Translations under genes and position numbers: made by a program
Shown: in pieces, positions 1 to 14,123 of the stretch
Layout of the letters: each line of letters opens with the position of its first letter
Numbering within the stretch: position 1 is the first letter of the stretch
NCBI GenBank assembly: GCA_002633005.1
Contig: NMRA01000017.1
Location: forward strand, 540,199 to 604,198
DNA from: Phoronis australis
Taxonomy: Eukaryota > Phoronida > Phoronidae
Reading direction: 5' to 3'
DNA length: 64,000 nucleotides
The notes under the pieces: model-generated
Database searches by the model: none
What the model was told of the DNA's origin: nothing
The model's input: only the letters and a program-made list of their open reading frames with translations

Positions 1-707
1 TTTGTAATGGGTTTTATTGGACTTTGTTAAAAGTTTTCTACACCACATGATCGCGTGCTTTACTTGTAACGCATGGTGATATCTCACGAAGACTTGAGTG
101 ATCTTGGGAGTGTATTATGTCAACGGATCAGGCACCAGGAAATTTCTTTCTGATGTAGTGATATTTCCTTCTTACCGCGCAGTAATAAGTCCATTGATCA
201 TTTTACAGATAGCGGTAATCGAGGCGTACGCACCCCAGGCCGTAGATTTGTATGATATGGATCATCCAGTCAAGGATCGTAGAGTGTCACGAATTAGGCA
301 ATCTTCTTACCAGTTTTAAACTGGCAATGAATTTTGGATATGCTTCCTACCTACTCCATCTATGATCTACTGAACTACTTATGGCTGCTTCAAATGCTGC
401 TAAAATGAAGTGATTTCTACAGCTCGCCTAGCTACGTCTATTGGCCGTGTTACGTTGGATGGCCGCTTTTCAGTAGTCCTTGGTGTAAAAGACGTCTCAC
501 GCTATCCGTAAAAAGGCCAATTTGAAAACTAACGACCTTAGTAAGGGTATCACGAAACAGTCTAATACATTCTTATTGGTTAGATTACCTCCAGCTAATG
601 ACATGAAGTAACTTTGGAACTGCTGCCCAACTCTATCAAAGCTGTTTTGACACTCATTGTAATAGTACTTGCCAGTATTTAAGAGTGAAATTAATTTCTT
701 TATGCAT
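1..707. other. No recognisable feature
   Basis: AT-rich sequence. The small open frame at 98-319 has no recognisable similarity or splice context. Nothing supported. Confidence 0.6.
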
Positions 708-964
708 ATGCGCACCCAGCCTAAAATATAGGGGGGCTCGAATTTTTGACAGTGTGTACCTTTTTCTAACAAAAATAACGGTGGACTAAAAAAGAACAGG
801 GTACTACGTTCAGAGCTATGGATTTTGCATTCGCGCCTTTTTAGTTGACTTTTGTCTCGTTTTCTCTGATTTTTTCTGTTTCTCTGAGGCGGACCTTTTT
901 GCCCACTTCGCCAAATGGAGGAGAGGGCTCCTTCGATCCCCCGAGCCCCTCTGGGCGCGCGCAT
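708..964. mobile_element. MITE family B, copy 1
   Basis: The ends are ATGCGCACCCAG and CTGGGCGCGCGCAT. Inside them are GGGGGGCTCGAA and TTCGATCCCCCGAGCCCC, also inverted. The interior shares TTTTGTCTCG and GAGGCGGACCTTTT with copies at 13867 and 37291. Non-coding. Confidence 0.8.
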
Positions 965-3855
965 GTTAGTGGAATTAGAACACATGCACATTTGGATTAG
1001 ATTATAATTAGCGTTTAAGTACATGTAGCAAGTTAAATGACAATCACTCAGGGATTAAACTTGACCCACAATTCAATGGTTTTGTGTCATTCGCCTCACT
1101 TACCTGACACAGCAAAATATGGAGACTGAGATGATCAAGGCAACGAGAGAGACGCAAGACCCTGACACCTCAAGAGCTCGAATTGTACGTAACACAGATT
1201 GAATTGCCTGAAATATGAATACGGCTCTTTCAGTTTTCTTAGGTGTCCTCGACTCTTATTAGCCAAATATGTAAAAATAGTTATTGTCAACTGTTAAAAG
1301 TACGTATTATTGTTGGAGAAAGCATTCTCTACTGAAGGGACGGAAAGATGTTTCTTCAGGCCCCTTGCAGTCACTGGGTTTGAGAGACCAGTAGCAGTGG
1401 ATTGGCTGATAAAGAGTAGGTGCGCCGTTATTTTTCTCCCCTCTTAAGAAAGCATTCTAAGGCTTGTGGAAATCTTCCCGAAAGAAGGGTCCCTAGTAAT
1501 ATGGAAAATGTCTTTCAAGCCAGTCCCGGCGTCACTTTTCGTCACCTTGTGCCTGGAGTGCGTTCTGTTGACGCAAAAATCTAATGAATAACCAAATCAA
1601 GCAAACCACGCAAAATCGCGATAACAAAAAAACAGTGTTTCGGGGATATGTTCGGCAGATTACCAGCGTAATCTAGCAAAAGAGGGCCCACTGAATTGAT
1701 TGGTCTGTGAGACTGGGATGTTGAATTATGGGTAGAATTCACAGTATCCGTTCCATAAGCGTAGATTTCTCGCGGTAAGCCATTGCTTCGCGAGTGTCTT
1801 GGGTCTACGAAACAGTTCTGGAAAACTCCATCTGCTGCGAAAAGGGCGATTTCCCACAAATCTATTTTAAGACAGATTCGCTGTTTTTATTGTAACATTA
1901 AGATGTGGGTGACGTCTTCAGTCAAATTTCTGCTTTCCAAATGTAAAGTTAGGCGCACAGCTTCCTAAAACGATCGGTCGCAGTTAACAAGGACTGAGTT
2001 AATACGGCCCACTTTTAATCGATGTAGCGACTAATACTTTAATCTGTTTAGCAACTGTGGTGTATATGTTAGCTGAATTGAATTAATCCAGTCAGTACAT
2101 GCCTTGGTGGTCTGGGGTATGTATGACCACCTTCAGTACCATGGGCTGTGACCGCTAATCTTTACTCTAGACTAGACACAAAAATTGACCAATCACAGTG
2201 CGTGAAACTGGTAAAATTATTCGAAGCGTGGCACAAAGTAGTCAGTGGGGCCTTGAGCAAAATTTGTTTGTCGTGGGCTCTGTACAGTTATGCATGCATT
2301 GTCGAGCAAATGAACAAAGTCAAAAAGTAAGAAACTGCTTATAACTTGTGAAAACTGAATCATACCTCTCGTTCATCTTCAGTTTTATTCCCATACAAGT
2401 TCATGTATAGGGTTCGCCCTTCTGGAGTGTAGCACTCAGTAAAATTGGTCCATCCTTTGCCACCGCCATCTGTTGAGTCTTTGGATAACCACACTCCATC
2501 ACTTCCACATTTTCGTGTGGCAAACTCTAAAAATTAATAGACTACTTTTCATTAGCTTTTGACCTCTTCAGTTGCACAGTGGGACCTGAGACAGATCTAT
2601 AAACTTAGCACGCACGTACTGGAGTCTCCATCAATCACCGTGATTACACTAGTGACATTTTTCAATAAACCTTCGCTGCTAATGTACCAAATGTTTCTAA
2701 ACAGCAAAGAATGTTACGTGTAGACTGTGAATAAATTGTTATTTTACTAAGTAAATCTACTGCCTAGAAATAGACTCTCACAAATACCTGAATATCAACA
2801 CTGCAGAAGAAGTGCAAAGATTACACGGTTTAAGAGAAGAGAAGCAAAATTCCAGATTGTAGTCAAATCGAATTAAAGATTCCCTCATTAAGTTGAATGA
2901 CAAACAAGTACAACTGTTCAACCCGGAGACCTACAACGACGCATTTAATTAGTTGGCAACGACTGTAAAACTCATATTGCTTTAAACACTATATGCAGTC
3001 TTCATATAGGGACACCTTAGGAGGCCGTTGATGTCTTTAACTCTCCCCGTAATCAAACTTTTTTTAACAATCCTTCGCTCTGTTGCCCAAATTGGTAATT
3101 GACCATTTTTACGCTCGCGCCAGGGGATATGATGTCATACAATCTCATTTCAAATAAAGGATGTAAGAACGAGATGACGTTGGTTCGGAAGAATAAATAC
3201 ACCTGTGAAGAACGTTGATGTTTTTAGCACTACAACTTTAGGAACACTTGATTGGCTTGGCTGTCAACCAGTTAAAACATCTGATTAGTTTTCGATGACA
3301 AAGACCAATTAGAGGCTTGACCCAGCGGAACTGACGAAGACAACCAAGCGCAGCCATAGTTGTAGCGCGGCATTGAAAGACCTCTAAACAAACTTCCCAA
3401 GTTTACGAATTCCCATTTAAGTAGATTTAATTTAACTCAAGCTACTCAGTATCGATTGTAAATGAACGAAGTCTCACTTGAGGAGTCGAAAGCTCTTATC
3501 TTCGGGCAGTGATTTCTTGCGGTCAAACCAGAAGGCGTGGCAGGCCAACAGAGAATACCGTCAAATGTCGCATTGCAGAACACACCTGGAAATTACATTT
3601 TTATTTGTAATAATCACAAATTTCAATAGACCTTTTGCGAGATAAGAAGCAAGGTGGGTTTTGTCCGACTTCCCTTGATGTCACGTTGCTAGCCTGTTAC
3701 TGCTAAGCGGGAGTTCATCTGAGGTTTGCAACAACTCATACTAGTTTTCCACTCATGCGGGTTTATAGGCTTTGGCAAAGTCTCGTAGACTGTTGAAAAG
3801 CGCGCGAAATCACGTAACACGACGAAAAATTCTCGAGTACTTCCGAGAACTTACT
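965..3855. other. No recognisable gene
   Basis: Short frames only (under about 95 codons), none protein-like. No repeat structure was noticed apart from general AT richness. Confidence 0.55.
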
Positions 3856-4188
3856 GGCCAAATGGGTGAACGTTACGCACGTAAATTACGTGCGCAAATT
3901 AATTCTTGTTGGTGGCGCAAATTAATTATTAACAGGGTAAATTAATTATTTGTGGCGTAAATTAACTTTTAACGGCGTAAAGTGATTATTTGCGGCATAA
4001 AGTAATCATTTTCGGCCTAACTTAAAGTTAATTCACATGCGTAAAGTAATAATTTACGTACGTAAAGTAATAATTTACGTCTTTACGCCGCTAAAACTTA
4101 CTTTACGCCGCAAATAATTACTTTTACGTCACTAACAAGAAATAATTTACGCACACAATTTACGTGCGTAACGTTCGCCCATTTGGCC
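3856..4188. mobile_element. Long hairpin (foldback) MITE
   Basis: The element starts GGCCAAATGGGTGAACGTTA and ends with the near-perfect inverse, TAACGTTCGCCCATTTGGCC. Its interior is AT-rich and built of repeats of about 20 bp of the type GGCGTAAATTAATTATTT, which switch strand around 4040. The whole 333 bp could fold into one hairpin. No coding capacity. Confidence 0.85.
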
Positions 4189-7100
4189 AACGATAGATGA
4201 TGGCCGCTGATTGGTTGGTCAGGTTAGAATGTTGAACTGTGGGACTGAATTGATAAATTATGGGATACAATTCACTGTTTCCGTCCATAAGCGAAGAGTT
4301 ATCGCCACACGGGCGAGCTAATGCCTTAGTAGGCTAACGGAACGTAGCTTTGAGGAGGAGAAATGTAACAAGCTAGTGATTCTGTCCCATTTTTCACTAA
4401 TTTGGAAACTCGTAATTGATTTAGTGTCAGTTAGCGATTATTGTTATTTAGGCTTATTGACAACTCATCGTTTTTAGTCAAATATCTACAAAACTGTAGA
4501 TTTTAATTGAGTAAAAATAAAAATGGCTTTTGAAAGTAGGAAGCTTGTAGAATTTGATTTTTGACTTACGACCAATCTGCCATTAACTGGGTCAGCTGAC
4601 CACGTCTTTTTAGTAAAAATTTTCAAAAAAACAAAGCTACTTTCGTAGCAAAAACAACGGCCTCAGACCAAAGTTCATGTTATATATTTTCAAGTTGAAA
4701 TCTCAAAAACTCTATTACATGTTTCTAAAACATTATTCCGTTTGTGGTTTATGCAACTTCTCACAAAAATCAAAAAGTTCTATATCTTTGATAGCTTCTT
4801 ACGCAACCGCTTAAAATTTTAGAAATAAGTCGTAACAGCGATTTTATGATCAGCGCGTAAAGTGTAGTACGTAAAAGTTTCATACGATTGATATGCCATT
4901 TCTAAGATGTTCCAAGGTTTGCCACATGTTTCCACTACATACCGTAATGCCTGCTGTATATTTAAGACAGTCATTTGACGTAAAAAAATATTTCCAGTTT
5001 TCACCCTTTTGCACTCATAGTCTACATGTAGTAGCATGGAGTTTTTATATGTCGCACTTCATCGCACGTAGTTTGGTATTGATCACTTAGTTCTTTTTAA
5101 CAAAGAAGTTACATTGATCTCTGCTTTAGTGGGTCGAAAATATACAACTTCAAGGTAAGACAAAATTCGAAAGAACCGCTTACTCAGATGAGAAATATTT
5201 TCTGAGTTTCAAAGTTCGTTGTCATGATTCTTCCAGACCGTGCTGGGCACATACTAATGACGCACCGTGACGAGCCAACTTGCAAGAGGCTCAGTTGACC
5301 TCAAACAATGTCCACCTGCCGGTTCTTCCGAAGATCTGAAATAATTTTCGAAGTGACCAAGGAACAATTTGAGACCAATTTCCTAATGCTACGTGACCGA
5401 AATTAATGTTTACGACGGAAGGAAGTTTTTATAGCCGTTTTAAGTCAAAACATCAGACAATTCCTGAAACGGTGTGTCCCAAGGTAATAATCATAATACT
5501 TAAACAGCGTTCAATCACGAAAATTTTTAGCAAACTGACATTAATCATAAGGTCTCTCAAACGTTCAATAATTGGGTGTTTTGTGATGATAGAAGTGTTG
5601 ACTCTCATACAGCTAGCTGCGATATTCAAACTTCGTCATTTCTCAATCAATCATTCTAAAACAGCGCAGCAAAACAAGCATCAGAGCTAATGAATTGTTG
5701 CTTGCATCTCGATCTGCACTTATGTTTTGATTAAAAAACAATTTCTTATTCCAAAATAACAAATAACAACAGACTATCTGACACAAAGTCAATTATGAAT
5801 TTTAGCAAAATAAACGCTATTACTAAAAGTGCGTGATGCAGGGTGCTTCGAGATCAACATATCACCATCGCTTCAGGAACGAGGACAATTACAGAGCCTT
5901 TGTAGTTACTAATCTCTGTGGATGTTGGCTAGTAATAAATCCTTCGCAGCACCCTCATGTTACTACATTGTCGTAGCAAATGTCAACGCGGTGACACCAG
6001 AGATTTGTGACGTGATACATTAGGCCAACACAATAGTTTGGTGATGTGGTACATTAGGCCGAAAAGCTGAGCATTTGCTGTTTGTGGTAGGTGAATTTTT
6101 AAAAATCGAATCGGTGGTGCAGTGTTCTTTAGTTTCTCGATATTTTCAAAACTGAAAGTCCAAAAATTATCCGTTTTTTCATTTATTAAAATTTAACCAG
6201 TAACGGGTGAGGTGGAGGGGGGGGGGGCTGGCGGCAGCCATGCTAGAACTCGAGAAGTCTTCTGTTACCTCTATTGGCGACAGCGAACAAGGAAATGGCG
6301 CCATAATCCGGCGTGTTGACGCCAAATATCCAACAAAAATTGTCATTTAGAATAGCAGATTTCCCCAGCAGAATGATTCCGTTACGCTCAGAATAGCCAG
6401 TGTATAAGTAGAATTTCGAAGCCAACACCACGTCATAACCGCCCGGGAAAAGGTGTCTTGACGGCAACCCTCACGATACACGACCAAATATCACTGTAAT
6501 CGATGCATTAGTAGCGACGAGCCGAGCAAGCCGTCACGTGTTGGGGTCAACATACCCCTATATCCAAGTGCACTGATGAATATCTGGATTTGTCAGCGTT
6601 CTTTTGTCTCAGAGTAAAATTTTGTATTTGTCAAAAGAAATGTAATCTAGCCTAATATAATTCTACAGTTTAGTCACATCTACGCATCTACGCTTCGTTC
6701 TTTAAGTAGCTGGCAAAATTATAGACTTTACTGTTTTCTTTTGCTCGGACACGCGCTATATCTCAGTACATATCATAGAGCTCTAGACAACGTCCTACGA
6801 CGTACTTCAGTGCAAGAGACCTCAGACGATTTCAGACTGAAATGTCGCAGCTTTATCCGACAAGTACACGCGCTGGTTGCACTAACTCTTGGGATTTATC
6901 TACTGGGTTCGTTTTGTTGTACAACTACCGTTTCATCCATCGAACTACATGTAGGGGTCAATATTCCTTTGAAGTTGTGGTAAGCCATTATGTTTTGTTG
7001 ACAGCGGCTGTTTTCAACATGTCACGCAACTTTGCCCAGGTCTTAGATTAGGCGAAGTGCCATATGCAATTTGCAAAATGGACGACTTCTTCAAACATAA

Positions 7101-8925
7101 ACTTAAAAATTTTAAATCAACACACTTAAATTTAAATCAACTAAAGTGTGTCGACGATCGCATTGTTTTTAACTGGCAGAAGACTGAGCGATCTGCTATC
7201 GTGTTCAGTTGTTGCAGAGAGCACGTCCCACAGGGTTAATCTCCGATATACTCGCACCACCACGATGATAAGTTTATGAACGTACCGCGCAGCAAACTTG
7301 AACTCAAATTGTGAGGAAGGTCAAACATTTTTGTTTCCTATGCGAGAACAGGGTGATGTAGAGCTGAATCGTTGAACAAATCATTTATAACAGTTCTCTT
7401 AAGGCCATCTATGAGCGGGTTTAGGCCATCTCTGGACTGCTAATAGACATTTTCCTCTTACGGAAACTGAAATGTACAGAAAAATGACAAAATAACTGCA
7501 ACTACATTACAAAAAATCCAATTGTTGAGTTGCTGTATTATACTACGAAACAATAGCTTGTTCGTACAGTAAGTAATCCTGGTGCATCCTCAAAATATTT
7601 GCGCAAATATTATTCTATTCAAATAGTATTTTTACCATCACATTACATGCCAGTTCTAAGAATATCATGGAAATGTAATGATCGGAATTTAAAGAAGCTA
7701 GAAAATTACTCGTGATTGTTTTTCCATTAGTAGTACTGAATCTCCATTATGACAGGTGGCTGACGGGCGTAGCGACGGACAATCATTCACCGTTCAAAAT
7801 CAAAGCATCCAGAACCAATAGACAGTCATTTTGTCGCAGCCCGACACAAGGTGGCGTTCTAGCGATCATGTTATTAGGCAGTTTTACTTGGTGCTTTTAT
7901 TTGTTGATTTCTCACGCCAAAAGTGCAGTTTCCCTTGACGTACGGTTCCGTCAGAAAAGTGAATAGATCTCGAGCAACCAGGCAGGCGTCACTTGTTTCT
8001 TCCGTACGTGGTGTCCATCTACGTTTATTCAAAATTTTTTGTGAACTGTTCTTTATTGGGTGATCATTCACCGCTTTTCTGTCTATTCAACAATCCCGTT
8101 GTTATTCAGTCCACAGGCTCTCTGAATATTACGGCCACGGCGATGGAAGTAATGACCTCCACTCTTCTTAAATCTGCAGCTCAAATGATCGTGCTTGCGC
8201 TGACAACTGCACCGGCACATCACTGTTTCCCTTGTGCTGGTCGTCAGTTTTGAGGACTAGTGTCTTGAACATTTTTGGTTTTTAACTGCACTGGCCTTGT
8301 GAGTGATTGATGTGCCTGAAAGCGTCATGGGTTGTATGTCTTCACCATTCTTATCGTCCAATTTTATGCCCACAGCTGACTCCAAGACGTGCTTAAACGT
8401 AAGCTTTCCTCGGAAAATTTAAAGCTGTATCGCTCCCGAATTTAAGTCCAACACGTCCTTGTATTCTAATAGTCAATGCACGAGCATAGGGGAAATATTC
8501 AAATGTAAGGCTATGGCTATTCTGGATTTTGAATTTTACAGCTTGCCAAGTTTTTCAGTAAAGCATGCAAGACTTCTGCTATATATTGTTATAGTTTTGC
8601 CCGCATCACATTATATCACAATGGATATGACTGCAGGTAGCTAGCCTATATTTCACCAATCTTACATTTACGTATGACAGCATTAGTATATTTATAGACG
8701 CGAAGTGTTTTCTTATGGCCACAAGTGCCAAGCTTGCCCGAGTTAGTTCGGAAGTCACCTTTGAAATATTCATTTTTCAAGCTTGGATTACCAACAAACA
8801 ATTCCCTGTCGACGCTTAAACAATTGTTGCCAATATTGAATTAAGTGCTCTTGTTTTTGCTTGAGTACTATTTGCCTGAAGGAGACATTCAGCTTTTTTA
8901 ATTTCGTTTTAGCGGAGTATAGCTT
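4189..8925. other. Intergenic sequence with minor repeats
   Basis: It holds an 11-G run (6217-6227) and a short inverted pair AGGGTGCT/AGCACCCT bounding 5837-5957. A duplicated block GTGATACATTAGGCC/GTGGTACATTAGGCC lies near 6012 and 6045. A segment at 5311-5400 is similar to 20392-20470. Frames at 6741-7051 and 7712-8253 are unconvincing. Confidence 0.5.
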
Positions 8926-9075
8926 CCCGTTCAGTAAGGCTAGGACCTCGCTAAAAAGAAAGACTTCGTGAGATTACGCGAGATATTGCCGTGTATTTCA
9001 AATGAGAGCACGTGACTTCGGCTAGATTTCAGCCAGGTCCTCATAGCGTAGGTCCTAGCGTTACTGAACGCACGC
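8926..9075. mobile_element. MITE family A, copy 1
   Basis: It begins CCCGTTCAGTAAGGCTAGGACC and ends GGTCCTAGCGTTACTGAACG followed by CACGC. These form inverted terminal repeats of about 20 bp. The interior has GAGATTACGCGAGATATTGCC, shared with the copies at 20224 and 25361. About 150 bp, non-coding. Confidence 0.85.
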
Positions 9076-10794
9076 CAGGTGTAAGATGCTTCAACATGAG
9101 CAAGACGATGTTCTGCCAACTCCTTGAGACTGGTCTATTTCCACAGTACCACAGAAAAAGAGTCAATCAAATAAAACACAATCATAGAGTATGTGGTATA
9201 TTTAAACTTTAGAGGCACAGTAGGTGAGAGAAAAACAGGCAGTGGAAACAGAATAGTTTGGCAGCAGTCTTTCTTGCAGGCAATAAATTTTCTTGAATGA
9301 CAGTGATTTCGAAATATAGCTGTCGTTTTCTGTATCATTCAATATATCCTGGCGATTTGCTCTTACTCTTGCTCTTCAGAGGTCCAACGAGTATACCGAG
9401 AGCCTGAGTGAGACTTCATTAAACTCGTCATCAGACGTCTCTGGCGTGTTTCCAACAAAATGTACAACAGAAGCAGTATTCACGTTTCATACAAAATTGG
9501 TTCGAAATATTGAATACAGCTAACCACAGACAGGAAACAATAGAAATAACACAATGTCTGTAATGATGAGCAGTGGTCTGCACCGATTTCGTTCGCTCAC
9601 TCGGAGGCTCTTCACGACATCTCACGGTGATCCTGGGTGTAATTACTTGAACTCCAGATAATGTTGACATTTTCTGTTCTGCTTTAACACAGAACTCAAA
9701 ATAAACATTTCGTTTTTTCGATTTATTTGGCTTTCAATCGTGTTATGTGCCAAACTCGGGTCCAGCAACTTAAACTTTTGCTTGTTAAACGTGTTTCTCA
9801 CTCTCAACAAGCTTAGGAATCTTCACTTTAACATGATCTACAACATTGTCGGATACAGAATATCGCAGGGGGACCTGACCGATATGTCCATTAAGGATGG
9901 ACGTTCGCGATGGCCCTAAACACGTTTCTCTTGCTTTGGTCATGGCTAAAGGGGATGTAGGGTCCCCAATGGGGACATAGAAATTCTTGATAGTATAATG
10001 TTTTTTTCATTTTGAGTTGTCCCCCGAAACACAGGTTTGTTGAATTAAAGTTTACGGAATCGTAACTGGATTATAGAGGTGCTATCGTGATAATGTTTTC
10101 ACCCCTTGGTTATGTGAGCAGCAAAATCATTGTGGTAGTCAGTTCAGTTACAGCTAGCTAGCTAATGCGAACAAGATGACTTTTGGATGCATGACATGGT
10201 TGTGTGTTTCCATTATGTGCACTGAAAGTGGTCCGCCATCAGACATTTAAGAGTTTATTAAAATGAGAACGATATAGCTTAACCATCTTAAATGATTTTC
10301 AATTTTCAAAGAAGGCAACTTCCGCATCGGGTAGTGGTGAATTCTGCACTTCCGTTTACCATGCCAGTAAATTTCGTTCATTCTATCGATTTTTCTGTGA
10401 AAGCGAAATTTCAACACTAGATTTGAAGTTATTTCAAGAACTTTTTCATTCTGATAACATTAGTATAGTACCATGCAATGATGTAATGCCTCTAATATCA
10501 ATCTCTATACAATACTGTGATTTTTCTCAACTTGTCCATTTTAACAGCATTATATAATACAATAAAATATAATGAATGTAATATAATTCTTTAAATTTTC
10601 TTGGCGTGTTTTTATTGTTTTCCGTTTGCACATCTTTAACAAGAATACCTGCATTCTAATCTGGGTAGTAATAGTTTTTCATGGACTCGGGTTATCTTAT
10701 ACGCTACATTTTTATTCCTTTTGGTTCCATGTCCTCAGAATATTATATAACACAGTAAAGAACGAGGTGATGTCATCGTACTTGCCAACAGATC
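9076..10794. other. No recognisable gene
   Basis: AT-rich sequence with short frames only. Nothing supported before the minisatellite at 10795. Confidence 0.55.
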
Positions 10795-10880
10795 CGCTTT
10801 TGGCGGGAATGTCTCGCTTTTGGCGGGAATGTCTCGCCTTTGGCGGGAATGTCTCGCTTTTGGCGGGAATGTCTCGCTTT
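10795..10880 (+). repeat. 20-bp minisatellite with four E2F-like sites
   Basis: Four units of TTTTGGCGGGAATGTCTCGC repeat with an exact 20-bp period. Each contains TTTGGCGGGAA, which matches the E2F binding consensus. No gene start is recognisable nearby, so function is open. Confidence 0.85.
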
Positions 10881-11890
10881 TTGAAGGTTTCTTCTGCCGT
10901 CCCTTTATACCATCCAAACATCCCGCTCTTTGACACACAGCGAAATTGACTTATTACCGTTTAACACTATGATTTACCATGAAATATAGCCTTATTATTC
11001 CGTTGCAGTAAAAAAAATTGAAAACGTTGTCGAGACGTTTTCAGGTTTTCACCCTTGCGTTGGCAACTATGTAACATACTTATAGAGTTTCGAGCTTTTT
11101 TGATTCATTGAAACTCAGTAAACGAATGCCACAGGTCATGCTACTGCTAAAATACATTAAAGGAAATGTGCAGCCGAAAACGGAAGAGACTATGTTGAAG
11201 ATTCAAATTACAGTCAACCACCTTTGAAATTGAGCTGCTCATCTACTCCTAAATTTGGCGTACTAAATTGCAATGTTTATGTTGTGGCAATGACGTTATG
11301 CAAAAGATTAAATCTAAACAGATGAGAATGTGTTATAAAATGTGATATAAATGAATGACCGGGATGTACAAGCTTCGCGCAACTAGTAGTCGGTGAAATG
11401 TGGAACGATGAATGGGGATAAGTGGAAATATGTGTCGCACGTGCACTTTCTGCCGACGCAAAATATATCACAAGAGTTATCATCAGAGTTTGAATACAGT
11501 TGTGTTCAACCATTGAACAGCTTTTAACTTCTTGATTTTGATAAAGCTTTCAACACTCGTAAGCAACAAGATGCTTGTGAGATTAAAAGGCCTACTAATT
11601 TTTGTTTCCATCCTGCTGAACAGGGTTCTAACCCTGGTTATGTCCGTTTTTGTGAAGGTTGAGGCTGAGATACACCAGTCTAGTCACATTTACCATGATG
11701 ACACACTGAGCGATGTAACTGACAATATGCACGCTATCCAAAATGAGCCAACAGTGACATCTGTAGGACTTAATGGCAAGTGTCGTAACTTTCGAGGACA
11801 TCTTTCCAACAAACAAAAGTTCTCAAAACTGATGAAAAAAGAAAATGATGTTTAAAAAATACCAAGCTTTGAATCAGTTGCTTCCAAGCA

Positions 11891-12300
11891 TGTGGTGCCT
11901 GATACCACAGCTATAAATACAAGTAGATTTTTCAATAATGGCTGCCTCAATTTCTATATTTTATGCAAATATTCTACGTATATTCACCTTCAAAGTACAT
12001 GTAGCTCCGTTAAATTCATTTTCCATATAAACATAGGCGCAAATATCAAAGAATACTTAGCTCTTCTGTAGTATCTGATACCACAGCTATACACACAAGC
12101 AGGATTTTCATTAATGGTTACCTTAATTTGCATAATTTATGCAAAACTTCGATGTATGTACTTCCAAAGTTAAATTCACGGACCACAGAAGCATTGGTGA
12201 AAGCATCAAAATAATCTGCCTGCAATGATTGGTGAGGATGTTATAAGCAAAACAGAATTTTGCATAATGGCGGTCATAATTTGCATATTCAAAAAATACT
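11891..12300 (+). repeat. Degenerate tandem repeat of about 175 bp
   Basis: Two full units, beginning at about 11891 and 12067, share TGATACCACAGCTATA, TTTTCATTAATGGTTACC-like and AATTTATGCAAA segments. A third partial unit lies near 12250 (TTTTGCATAATGGCGGTCAT). Non-coding. Confidence 0.6.
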
Positions 12301-13866
12301 CAAGGTTGTCAAGATAACAACCCAGCTCAAACACTTCAGGGGTGGCACTTATTCATGAAACAACCAAAAAAACGTATACAACCAAGAATTTCTAAGTACC
12401 TATTTCTGGCTACTGGACCAGTGACCTTACCCCCGTTCGCACCTTTAAACCCGGCTATGCACAAACACGGTTGAACTTGATGGGTAAATACCAATGGTAT
12501 GCATATAGGCGTACGCATCGTGTTATCGGAAACAACACGTTTTCATAACGCTGACTATGCCGTGTTAAGCGTAACGACCAACAAAATACACTCGTCGACA
12601 GACAGGCGACATTGTGTCATAAATTATCATAGGATCGGATTTTTACGAAATCTTACAGTGTTCACAATGCGACAAACACTTTTCTATTCGTCGTTAACTT
12701 ACAGTGTATGTCTGCACATCGATTTACTTGTGTATGTATAGACCCGGAGCCATGCACTGAGCGTCGCCATACATGATTAATCAGGTTTTCCGTTTATCAA
12801 GTTGACCAAAAGACCCTGAGGATTTACATCAAAGTGCTCAAATATTAGCTTAATACAACTTGAAGTAGAAAGGTAAAAATATCAAGGAAAGCAACTGATA
12901 CCTTTTTGCACTGATGAAACGAATCAAAATGTTTATCTTTTACAGATTTAATAATTTTAAAAGCTGTTGTGGTTGATTTGTAATGTTTTAAAGCCTGTGA
13001 TGTTAACATGTGTGAAAAACGTGTAAATAAAAGTAACAACAAGCCAAACTTAAGGATGCCTTTTCTAAGCACTGTGTTAACAAATATCTTGGTTGAAATG
13101 ACCCGGCAACTCTAATTAATATGGCGTGCAAAAACGACTACTCTCACGGAATAGGAAAACATAAAGAAACGCAAACGTTGCCTTTCATTCCGTGTCTAGA
13201 GCGCATCACTTAATGGTCCCAAGGACTGTCATATATGGGTTTAGGTGGGGTTAGTGGGGACTAACCGTCAACTCGGAAGGGTATTTTCCTCTTTGAGTAA
13301 CGTGGACGCAAATTGTTGAGGGGTATGAAAGTATTTGTATTGTTTTGTCTCACTTAAAACATCTAATGAGTTTCCTAATTCGGAGGATCTGCTAGTTTTT
13401 AGCACCTTCAAGCCTAAATGTATTTGCACTTTTCCAGCACTGATTTTCCCAAGCGTGTCCGCTCTTATTGGAGTGAACATCTGGCTGACCATCAGAATTT
13501 TTTAAAACCAAAATTAAATATTAACTATTTTAAAAATCAATTTCACGTTGAAAAGGCATTATTTGATTGTCATTTGATTTGTATAATCATCGTTAATTTA
13601 TTAGGTTTATAACTGAAAGTGTTAAGTCTTTCAAACTAAAAGCGTGTAACTGCTTAGGTTAAATTTGTGTGGTTGGAATTTTGCGACTAAATCACCTGAA
13701 ATTTGAAACGAAAATTCGAGAGGTGTCAAAGGGAAGAACAGCTTTTGTATTCTGTTAATCAACTGTTTTAACAGTTTAAATTACTTTCCAAACACCAGTC
13801 TAAGCGTTGTGTATCTGGTGCCTAAAATATTCCAATTTCTAGGTGTCAAAAGCCGTTAGGTAACAT
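12301..13866. other. No recognisable gene
   Basis: Short frames (up to 80 codons) without family features. Nothing supported. Confidence 0.55.
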
Positions 13867-14123
13867 ACGCGCACCCAGCCTGTAATATGGGGGGCTCGAA
13901 TTTTCGATGACGTGGACCTTTTACTAACAAAAAAGCGGGAGGACTAAAAAACAATGGGATACCATTTGCGGAGCTGGTAATTGTGTGTTTATGTTTTTAG
14001 TGGATTTTTGTCTCGTATTTCTCGGACTTTTTGTCCCTCTGAGGCGGACCTTTTCGCCCACTTTGCCAAATGGAGAGGGGAGCTCGTTCGAGCCCCCGAG
14101 TCCCCCCTGGGCACGCGCACGCG
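13867..14123. mobile_element. MITE family B, copy 2
   Basis: Starts ACGCGCACCCAGCC, then GGGGGGCTCGAATTTTCG; ends TTCGAGCCCCCGAGTCCC, then CTGGGCACGCGCACGCG. It matches copy 1 through most of its length. About 257 bp. Confidence 0.8.
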
